Shown in pieces: positions 16,077 to 23,875 of a stretch of 64,000 bases of DNA (position 1 is its first letter; every line of letters starts with the position of its first letter). Origin of the DNA: JADCRZ01 sp037718865 (GTDB lineage Bacteria > Bacteroidota > Bacteroidia > Chitinophagales > Chitinophagaceae); the NCBI GenBank assembly GCA_037718865.1, contig JBBJMP010000009.1, positions 186,001-250,000 on the forward strand, written 5' to 3'. A model generated the notes under the pieces. That model saw only the letters and a program-made list of their open reading frames with translations. It did not search any database and was not told the DNA's origin. Position numbers and translations under genes: made by a program.

Positions 16077-17582
16077 TTAATACCCCTTATTCTGAACCAG
16101 CTTGCTGTTATTCCTGATTTCTCCAGTCGGGATCGGGAACAAGAGCTCCCGCTCTTTTAAAACCGGCCCATAAGAAAATTTATGCCCTACATAATTATCA
16201 AAGGCTTTGGTGGCCACGTTGAACGCTTTCCGGAGGCGGGCCATATCAAACCAGGTTTTATTCTCATAGCTAAGTTCATACCAGCGTTCCCGCAATACTG
16301 CTTCCCGGAACTGTTCTTTGCTCAGCGCTTCAAGGGGTTGCAACTCGGCTCTATTCCTGATATCGTTTACTGCCTTATACGCTTCCGCCGTCGGGCCGGA
16401 TACTTCATTGGCTGCCTCGGCAAAGATCAGCAGTACCTCAGCATAACGCATTAAAGGCCAGTTGAGGCTGCTGCTTGTGGTGGTAAGATGTGCTTGTGTG
16501 TCGAAATGTTTAAAGATGTAATAGCCGCCCAGGTCAACGGTTTGATTCCGGTTGTTGCTAAGGGTATAGGTGCGGTAGTAAAACTGCTTTTCCTTAGTCC
16601 TTTTATCCCCAAGGGCATAGGATTCCACAAATTCCTTATTGGCAAATATGGCCCCGGTCTCATCTGAATAAGCCGAGATACCCTGGTTATATGGGATAAT
16701 GGAGGTTTGCCAGTTCGAAGCCAGGATATTGGCAGCAAACTGAACCATAAATATATTTTCTCCCCGGTTTTTGGTGGCCGGGTTGTGCAGGTCATCGTAG
16801 GAGGCAAACAGGTTGTACCTATTCGCCACGATGACCTCTTTGGCTTTGTCGGCTGCTTTCTGAAAATATTCCGCCCCTTTTTGCAAAGGGAACCCGGCCA
16901 TCGTGAGATACACGGAGGACAATAAAGATTTTACGGCCCCCAGGGAAACTCGGCCAGTGACATCTGTAAAAGGCAGCCCGCTCGACTCTGCCGCCGTTAG
17001 GTCTTCCACGATCAGTTTATAAATGGTTTCCTCGGTAGCCGGGTCAGGATAGAGTGTCTCTGAAGTTAATCCTACCGGCTGGTTAATCAAAGGCACTTTG
17101 CCAAATATTCTCACCAGGTTATAATAGTAATAGGCCCTAAAGAAGTAGGCTTCTCCCAGGTACTTCTTTTTCAGGGCCTCATCCATAGTGATGCCGGGGA
17201 TCTTAGCAAGGGCCAGGTTGGCATTGCCAATGCCGCGGTAGCTGCTTATCCACCAGGTGTTGCCATACTCATTGTCTGCATTGTTGACCAGGTTGCGCAC
17301 GTTGATGCTGCTTTGCGCCTGTCCCAATTCCGTATTTGCCAGGCCGGTTGCAAACTCCAGCATCATCCAGGGCGCCCCGTTGAATCCGCCTCCTGTTGTA
17401 GGTCTTAAACTTTCATAAATTGAATTCACCGCGCTTTCAGCATGCTCCGGTTTGGAAAAATAATTTTCCATGGTGAAGTTTGACCTGTCGGGTTCTTCCA
17501 GAAATTTTTTACACCCGGAACTGAAAACGAACAGCACGCCCAAAAGAAATAATTGAATGCTATTTTTAATAATGTTTTTCAT
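16077..17582 (-). CDS. SusD/RagB-type outer-membrane glycan-binding lipoprotein
   Basis: The 501-residue protein starts with a lipoprotein signal ending SSGC (Cys24), then KKFLEEPDRSNF. It has a TPR-like helical core (FFRAYYYYNLVRIFG) and the family C-terminus with WPLMRYAEVLLIFAEAANE and RERWYELSYENKTWFDMAR, close to usual SusD length. It caps the SusC channel at the outer membrane and binds the oligosaccharide. It lies 20 bp downstream of SusC, so the two are one operon. No glycoside hydrolase or ECF/anti-sigma pair is attached, so the substrate is unknown. Confidence 0.93.
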   Translation of the reverse strand: MKNIIKNSIQLFLLGVLFVFSSGCKKFLEEPDRSNFTMENYFSKPEHAESAVNSIYESLRPTTGGGFNGAPWMMLEFATGLANTELGQAQSSINVRNLVNNADNEYGNTWWISSYRGIGNANLALAKIPGITMDEALKKKYLGEAYFFRAYYYYNLVRIFGKVPLINQPVGLTSETLYPDPATEETIYKLIVEDLTAAESSGLPFTDVTGRVSLGAVKSLLSSVYLTMAGFPLQKGAEYFQKAADKAKEVIVANRYNLFASYDDLHNPATKNRGENIFMVQFAANILASNWQTSIIPYNQGISAYSDETGAIFANKEFVESYALGDKRTKEKQFYYRTYTLSNNRNQTVDLGGYYIFKHFDTQAHLTTTSSSLNWPLMRYAEVLLIFAEAANEVSGPTAEAYKAVNDIRNRAELQPLEALSKEQFREAVLRERWYELSYENKTWFDMARLRKAFNVATKAFDNYVGHKFSYGPVLKERELLFPIPTGEIRNNSKLVQNKGY

Positions 17583-17602
17583 GTGCTCTTTTTGAATGAA
17601 GA

Positions 17603-20600
17603 TTATAAACCAATATTAAGCCCTACCATAAAAACTTTGGGCTTCGGGTAGTCGTACAATACCACACCCTGGTCGAAAGGACCGCCGGTGGTAGAAGATT
17701 CCGGATCATAACCGACGTATTTAGTAACCAGAAAAAAGTTCTGGGTGGAAGCGTAAGCCCTCAATCGGCTCAAGCGGAGTTTTTCCGTGATTGCCGGGGA
17801 GAACCGGTAAGCCAATACCAGGTTGCGGCCACGTATAAAACTACCATCTTGTATCCGGTCGGAATCCTCGTTGGTATTATAACCGGCAGACACGGGCCGC
17901 AATTGGGCAATATTCGTGTTTTGTTTGGTGGGTGTCCATGCATTTAATACCGTTGCCAGGCTATTAGCGATTCCCTGGCGGTCTTCCGTTGAGTGCTTGG
18001 TACGGAACAAGACATCGTTGCCATACATGTATTGCAAGTCTATTATGAGGTCGAAGTTTTTATAACGGAAGGTATTGAGCAGGGTGCCGAAACCATCCGG
18101 GATCCCTTTCCCGATGATCACCCGGTCGGTTTGATTGATCTGGCCATCCATATTCACATCCTTATATTTAACATCTCCTGGTTTTTTTAAATACTTGGCT
18201 GCTTCAGATTCTTTGTCCACCTCCCAGGTGCCCAGATGATTATAACCAAAGAAGGATCCTACCGGTTCTCCTTCCCGGATAATGCCTGGACCAGAAAAGA
18301 TATCGGCTCCACCTGTTAAGGCGACAACTTTGTTCCTGTTCACTGAAATATTAAAGCTGGTATTCCATCCGAAATTTTGGGTATTGATATTTACCGTGCT
18401 GAGGGCAAACTCGACCCCGCGGTTTTCCATACTGCCTATATTGCGGGTGACGGTGGTAAAGCCACTGCTGGAAGGAACGGGAGCACTCAGAAGCATATCG
18501 GTAGTGAGTTTACGATACACATCCATTTCTAAGGTCAGTCGGTTTTTGAACAAGCCCAATTCAATACCTGCGTCCAGCTGATGCGTTTTCTCCCACCGCA
18601 GGTCCGGGTTGGCTAAGCGGTTGATGCCTATACCAATACTTCGGGTCTCGTTGAAAATAACGGAATAATTGCCCAGCCCGGCCAAGGCCTGGTAAGCGGT
18701 AATCTCCGAGTTGCCCGTCACCCCATAACTCGTGCGTACCTTGAGGTTGGAAATAGCCGGGATATCCCTGATAAACTCTTCCTCTGATACCCGCCAGGCA
18801 AAAGCCGCCGATGGGAAAAAGGCAAAGCGGTTAGCCGAGCCGAATTTGGAGGATCCGTCAGCCCGCCCGGTAAAGGTTACCAGATACTTCTCTTTTAAGC
18901 GATAATTGATCCGCCCGAAATAAGAGTTCAGCCCATAGGCACTAGTGCTGGAGCTCGGCGCTACCGGGTTGGCCCCGGCCCCCAGGTTATTAAACATAAA
19001 ATAATCGTCCTGGAATCGTTGGGACTGTGCCTGATTGGTAAACTGGTCAACGTGTTGCCACGATAAACCTAATAAGCCATTGAAGGAATGAATCTGGCTT
19101 ACCTTTTTATTATAGGTCAGATAGTTTTCGAATTGCCACGAATTATGCCGGGCATTGTTCACAGAGGCATCGCCACCCTGGTTGCGGGATATGTAATTAA
19201 GCGTTCGTCCCCCGTAATAATCGATCCGTTGATTGATGATATTGGTTCCCAGGGTGGTTCTTAATTCCAAACCCGGGGCCAGATTAATATTGGTATACAT
19301 ATTACCCAGCATAGTTTGGGTCTTGAGTAAGTATTTCCTGTCCTCTACAATGTTTATAGGATTGCCGCCGCCTTCCATGCCCGGATAATCTTCATTGCCG
19401 CCCCAGCGACCGTCCGGGTATTTCACCGGGATAATAGGCAGTGCTTCCAATACCTGCCGCATAGCAATTATCCCGCCGGCTCCCAGGGGGTCGATCTGGC
19501 TTTCATTTTGATCATTATAACTTAGGGTGCCACCTACTTTTAACCAGCTTTTGATCTGGCTGTCAAACACGAAACGGGCTGCGTAGCGTTTTAACCAGGA
19601 ATTCCGGATAAGGCCATTTTCATTTCTATAACCCAGGTAAAGGCCAAAATTGTCTTTGGCATTTCCGCCGGTAAAAGATAATTGATGGTTCTGGGTGAGT
19701 GCTTTTTGCGTGGCTTCTTCCTGCCAATCGGTATCATACAAGGGATTCCCATTGGCATCAAAAAGAAGAGGGTTGATTCTTTTTGTTTTGGGATCTTTAT
19801 ATTTGCCGCCTGCCCAGCCCACAGGATCATATTTCTGAGCGTTCTGGTAAGCAATATCCTCTACCATTAAGAATTCGCGAGAGTTCAATAGATCCATTTT
19901 TCGCGTCAGGACGCCTACACTCCAGTCAGTATCGTAGTTCACCATACCGCCTTTCTGGCTTCCGCGTTTGGTTGTAACCATAATAACCCCATTTGCTCCA
20001 CGTGCCCCGTAAATAGCTGTTGCCGAGGCGTCTTTCAGCACCTCTATGGATTCGATATCATTGGGGTTAATGTAATCGATGGGAGTGCTGCCGTTGGCAA
20101 GGTTGGTTACATTAAGTATGACTCCATCAATAACGTATAGTGGGTTATTGGTAACACTGACGGAGGTACTACCGCGAATCCTAATATTGGCCCGCCCGCC
20201 TGGCCTGCCAGAGTTAATGGAAACATTCGCACCGGTGATGCGGCCCGCCAAAGCCTGGTTGAGCGAGGCCACGGGCCGTTCCTGCAGCGCTTCTGCCTTT
20301 ACAGAACCTACAGCACCAGTCAGGTCGGATTTGCGTTGTACACCATAACCGATCACTACTACCTGCTCTAACGAAGCACTGGAACTCTTCATACTAATCA
20401 CTAAAGACAAGGTTACATTGTCTTTTATATTGTAACCTGATAAAGTTTGTGACTCATACCCCACGGTTGAAAAAGTGAAAGTATAAGGGCCACCTGAAGA
20501 AATTCCCGAAAAGGTAAAAACGCCGGAACTATCTGTATCAGTACCGGATGTAAAGTTTGTATTTGAATTTTTAATGATGACTGAAACACCAGGCAAGCGT

Positions 20601-20737
20601 TCATTATTGTTATTTTGAACAATCCCTTTTACTAAGCCGGTACCGGACTGCGCATTTAAATAAGACGAATGCAGAATAAAAGTCAGAAATATAAGGACAA
20701 TGTAGTTGCCCCTCAATCTAAGGATATTAAATTTCAT
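17603..20737 (-). CDS. SusC/RagA-type TonB-dependent outer-membrane transporter
   Basis: I start at the ATG at 20737, because MKFNILRLRG opens a signal peptide ending near LNAQ; the longer frame to 20875 adds 46 residues with no signal character. The order is: N-terminal carboxypeptidase-like domain (GIVQNNNNERLPGVSV), TonB-box region (EQVVVIGYGVQRKSD), plug with ANIRIRGSTSV and LYVIDGVI, and a beta-barrel ending VFMVGLNIGL. The length of about 1044 aa is normal. It imports oligosaccharides with SusD, driven by TonB. Confidence 0.95.
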   Translation of the reverse strand: MKFNILRLRGNYIVLIFLTFILHSSYLNAQSGTGLVKGIVQNNNNERLPGVSVIIKNSNTNFTSGTDTDSSGVFTFSGISSGGPYTFTFSTVGYESQTLSGYNIKDNVTLSLVISMKSSSASLEQVVVIGYGVQRKSDLTGAVGSVKAEALQERPVASLNQALAGRITGANVSINSGRPGGRANIRIRGSTSVSVTNNPLYVIDGVILNVTNLANGSTPIDYINPNDIESIEVLKDASATAIYGARGANGVIMVTTKRGSQKGGMVNYDTDWSVGVLTRKMDLLNSREFLMVEDIAYQNAQKYDPVGWAGGKYKDPKTKRINPLLFDANGNPLYDTDWQEEATQKALTQNHQLSFTGGNAKDNFGLYLGYRNENGLIRNSWLKRYAARFVFDSQIKSWLKVGGTLSYNDQNESQIDPLGAGGIIAMRQVLEALPIIPVKYPDGRWGGNEDYPGMEGGGNPINIVEDRKYLLKTQTMLGNMYTNINLAPGLELRTTLGTNIINQRIDYYGGRTLNYISRNQGGDASVNNARHNSWQFENYLTYNKKVSQIHSFNGLLGLSWQHVDQFTNQAQSQRFQDDYFMFNNLGAGANPVAPSSSTSAYGLNSYFGRINYRLKEKYLVTFTGRADGSSKFGSANRFAFFPSAAFAWRVSEEEFIRDIPAISNLKVRTSYGVTGNSEITAYQALAGLGNYSVIFNETRSIGIGINRLANPDLRWEKTHQLDAGIELGLFKNRLTLEMDVYRKLTTDMLLSAPVPSSSGFTTVTRNIGSMENRGVEFALSTVNINTQNFGWNTSFNISVNRNKVVALTGGADIFSGPGIIREGEPVGSFFGYNHLGTWEVDKESEAAKYLKKPGDVKYKDVNMDGQINQTDRVIIGKGIPDGFGTLLNTFRYKNFDLIIDLQYMYGNDVLFRTKHSTEDRQGIANSLATVLNAWTPTKQNTNIAQLRPVSAGYNTNEDSDRIQDGSFIRGRNLVLAYRFSPAITEKLRLSRLRAYASTQNFFLVTKYVGYDPESSTTGGPFDQGVVLYDYPKPKVFMVGLNIGL

Positions 20738-21268
20738 ATGATTATCGTTGTTATTTTTAAAAATGGTAGAGCTATACTTAATATTAGTAACTGGTCTTCT
20801 TAATTTTTTTTGATGACAATTTTGAGTTGAAAATGACTTATAATAAATCCAGATTATTTTCTTGGGGTACTTCAATTAAATAGTAAGAAGCCAAGCTATT
20901 TAAAATGTATGTAGAATAACACCGTTATTCGTTTTCAAATGGCATCATAACCAGACAGGAAATCAGTACACTTTATCCGCCCACAAATCCGAATGAATAC
21001 CTTATGATGGGGCGGCCATTAGTTTGTCTAGCTATTGTCCTCTTAAGGCTCAATAAATAAAGCGTACATTTTTAAAGGTATTAATTTAACAGTTAAAGCA
21101 AAAAATTAAATTAGGCATTTCGTTCTCAAAGGTTTGTTTGTTGAAAACAAGTTCTTACATTTAATCATCAGGGCACATTTCATTGACTGGAAAGATAATT
21201 TCTGATACCTCCATTTTGATTTAGCAACAAGTAGTAAGGAGATTTAGAGCAACAATCTTGTATAAAGT
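20738..21268. other. Intergenic region upstream of SusC
   Basis: It should hold the promoter of the minus-strand SusC/SusD operon. I see no LacI-type palindrome like those of the fructan locus and no ORF with support. Confidence 0.5.
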
Positions 21269-21549
21269 CAGAGTGCCTGGAAGGATGTGGTTGCGCAAAC
21301 TATTGATAAACCAATTAACGTAGCGGTATATCCAATCCTTCTACAAGTTATTTCAGGGTATACGTGTCACTGGCGAATCCGCAGCATACGGATCTGGAAT
21401 TGTATGACATTGATGGGAAGATCTTATACAAAAGGTCAGCCTTATCTAACGGCATCATTGTATTAATGCCACCTGGTAAAACCCGGTGTGTATATTTTGA
21501 AGGTAAGTCAAGGCGATCTTAACGAAACGTTTAAGCTCATCAGCCAATG
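21269..21549 (+). pseudogene. Type IX secretion (Por) C-terminal domain remnant
   Basis: Three frames carry consecutive pieces of a type A sorting domain: INVAVYP, then PSTSYFRVYVSLANPQHTDL and LYDIDGKILYK, then GVYILKVSQGDLNETFKLI followed by SQ and a stop. The pattern (YPNPs...v.v..G..l....l..G.Y.l.v..g......k.i.q) is the usual tail of exported Bacteroidota proteins. Two indels break it and no upstream enzyme remains, so it is the end of a deleted secreted protein. Confidence 0.75.
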
Positions 21550-22947
21550 ATTACAGCACTGTATCGCATTCCATTCGAGGTAGACCCCCAATGGAACATA
21601 GTTGGGAAACCCAATTGGGATGATCCCAATTCCGATCCGGATTACAGGCACGGGGATTACGCCTTCGATTTCGGCTTTCCCGAGGGCCATAAGATTCTGG
21701 CAGCCAGATCGGGAACTGTTATCGATTCAGCCAGCGACCGGACCGGTCCTACGCCTGCCGGAGGAAATTTTGTCTTCGTCAGGCATCACGATAGCACTAT
21801 TGCCAGCTATGCCCATCTTAAGCACAATGAAGTTTATGTTAAGAAAGGCGACTGGGTGGATCAGGGGCGGATTATCGCCCTGTCTGGCAATACGGGAGCG
21901 TCAAGCGCTGCCCATCTGCACTTCCAGGTAATGATTTATGGGAATCATGAAGGTGATTACGGAGTCAGCATTCCCATATTATTTGAAGATAAAAATCACC
22001 CTGCCTGGCGTCCCAAGGCCGGAGAACTTGTAGTGCCCAATAATATAGTAACACGTCAGGAGAACTGGCGTTGGTGCCACAAGTGCCAGGGACTATTCTT
22101 CGGGGGGGCCTTATCTGGCTCCGGTTCAGTAGGCAAGTGTTCCGCAGGCGGCGGGCACAGCCCGGCAAATAGTGGCAACTATATACTTGTAGAAAATGCC
22201 GCTTTACCTGGCGCCCAGGGAAACTGGCGTTGGTGTAATAAGTGCCAGGGACTATTCTTCGCCGGCCATACAGGATCGAAATGTCCTGCCGGAGGCGAAC
22301 ACAGTAAGTCTGGTAGTGGAGACTACTGCGCTCCGTTTACCTCCTCGAATACACCTGGTCAATCCGACTGGCGCTGGTGCAAAAAATGCGAGGGTATGTT
22401 CTTCGGTGGCCATCCAGGGTCGGTATGCCCGGGGGGAGGGCAGCATGACAAATCGGGGAGTGGCGACTATTCGCTGATACAGTTGCTGCCTCCTAATGCG
22501 CAAGGTAACTGGCGCTATTGCCGTAAGTGTCAAGGCCTATATTTCGGGGGTCTTCCGTTCTCAGTATGCCCGGTTGGCGGGCAACACGATCAAAATCAAA
22601 GTGGATATTATACACTTATGATTGATCTTGCTCCTTTTGTCAAACAAAAAGATTGGTGGGTTGCCGGGCAGAACGATTGGCGAATGTGCAAAAATTGTAG
22701 GGGACTATTTTTCGGTGGTCATCCTGGATCGAAATGCCCGGCAGACAACAATGGGCATAACAAGGAAGGCAGTGCGAACTATGTCTTGCTGATGAACTCG
22801 CCAACTGCTCCCGGACAGAAAGAGTGGCGCTGGTGCCAGAAATGTCAGGGATTGTTCTTTACAGGTAAACCAGGTGTGAAGTCGAAGTGCCCGGCGGACG
22901 GGTTGGAACATACTAAAACGGGCAGTGGTAACTACAGTTTATTATAA
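21547..22947 (+). CDS. M23 (LytM) metallopeptidase domain with six Cys-rich repeats
   Basis: Residues about 30-150 form an M23 domain: His35 and Asp41 in RHGDYAFDF, and His90 and the pair His123/His125 in AAHLHFQ. This would hydrolyse peptidoglycan cross-bridges or act as a binding scaffold. Residues 170-466 are six repeats of 45-50 aa, each with W-R-x-C-x-K/N-C-x-G-L/M-F/Y-F, one further Cys, a Gly-rich G-x-H step and G-S-G-x-Y. The two CxxC-like cysteines, Cys and His could bind zinc. There is no signal peptide at this ATG, which overlaps the stop of the T9SS remnant. Confidence 0.8.
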   Translation: MITALYRIPFEVDPQWNIVGKPNWDDPNSDPDYRHGDYAFDFGFPEGHKILAARSGTVIDSASDRTGPTPAGGNFVFVRHHDSTIASYAHLKHNEVYVKKGDWVDQGRIIALSGNTGASSAAHLHFQVMIYGNHEGDYGVSIPILFEDKNHPAWRPKAGELVVPNNIVTRQENWRWCHKCQGLFFGGALSGSGSVGKCSAGGGHSPANSGNYILVENAALPGAQGNWRWCNKCQGLFFAGHTGSKCPAGGEHSKSGSGDYCAPFTSSNTPGQSDWRWCKKCEGMFFGGHPGSVCPGGGQHDKSGSGDYSLIQLLPPNAQGNWRYCRKCQGLYFGGLPFSVCPVGGQHDQNQSGYYTLMIDLAPFVKQKDWWVAGQNDWRMCKNCRGLFFGGHPGSKCPADNNGHNKEGSANYVLLMNSPTAPGQKEWRWCQKCQGLFFTGKPGVKSKCPADGLEHTKTGSGNYSLL

Positions 22948-22964
22948 AAGATCAATGCTGCTTT

Positions 22965-23843
22965 ATGCTAACACGCCGCGAACTCATAAAAAACACCGCA
23001 CTCCTGGCAGCTTTCAGCCCTGTTTCTGAATTTGATCAACTGTTCGCTGCCGGCCCAAAGCGGAAGTTTCGTATCGGCGCCTGCGATTGGTCAATAGGAA
23101 AAAACAGTGACATACAAGCGTTTGCTGTTGCAAAACAAATTGGCCTTGATGGGATCATGGTAAACATGGGCTCTGAAAAGAATAATCTGCATCTGCGCAA
23201 TTCATCACTTCAGCAATCTTATCTGGATGCCTCTCGTAAAACCGGAGTAAAAATTTCAAGCATTGCTATTGGCGAGCTGAATAACATACCGTATAAATCA
23301 GACCCTCGTACCGAGGAATGGGTTTGGGATAGTATAGAAGTGGCAAAGAATCTTGGCGTCTCCGTCGTTCTGCTTGCTTTCTTTAACAAGAATGACCTGC
23401 GCAACGATGAACAAGGGAAAAAAGAAGTGATACGCAGATTAAAAATAGCGGCACCTCATGCAGAAAAACAGGGTATTATCCTGGGTATCGAGTCATATCT
23501 AAATGCAGCAGAACACCTGGAAATTATAGAAAAGGTCGGTTCCGGAAACGTAAAAGCGTATGTGGACTTTCGCAATACCGCTGATGCTGGTTATGATGTG
23601 TTTAAAGAAGTGAAACAATTAGGCAGCAATAAGATTTGCGAATTGCATATGAAAGAAAACGGCTTCCTGTTGGGAAAAGGAACGTTGCCCTGGCAAAAAA
23701 TTCGTGACCTAATATACGAGATGAATTATTTCGGCGATGGGTGGATGCAGATTGAAGGAGCCATACCTAATAAAGCTGATGTGGTAGAAAGCTACGTCAA
23801 AAATTTACAATTTCTCCGGGGGCTTTTTAAAAAGCCGGTATAA
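22965..23843 (+). CDS. Exported TIM-barrel sugar isomerase/epimerase (AP_endonuc_2)
   Basis: The 292-residue protein begins with a Tat-like signal (LTRRELIKNTALLAAF) and then a xylose-isomerase-like TIM barrel: RIGACDWSIG, GIESYLNAAEHLEI, YVDFRN, ICELHMKENG and a terminal QIEGAIP, where the Glu/Asp/His residues bind the metal. Relatives epimerise, isomerise or eliminate keto-sugars. It starts 17 bp after the M23 gene and ends 32 bp before the cytochrome/dehydrogenase gene, which points to shared transcription with the latter. Confidence 0.88.
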   Translation: MLTRRELIKNTALLAAFSPVSEFDQLFAAGPKRKFRIGACDWSIGKNSDIQAFAVAKQIGLDGIMVNMGSEKNNLHLRNSSLQQSYLDASRKTGVKISSIAIGELNNIPYKSDPRTEEWVWDSIEVAKNLGVSVVLLAFFNKNDLRNDEQGKKEVIRRLKIAAPHAEKQGIILGIESYLNAAEHLEIIEKVGSGNVKAYVDFRNTADAGYDVFKEVKQLGSNKICELHMKENGFLLGKGTLPWQKIRDLIYEMNYFGDGWMQIEGAIPNKADVVESYVKNLQFLRGLFKKPV

Positions 23844-23875
23844 TCAGCTCAACTTTAAATGCTGCAAGCCATAGT

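Noticed and set aside
18282..18581. Long open frames opposite the SusC gene
   Set aside because: Antisense shadows of a well-supported coding frame.
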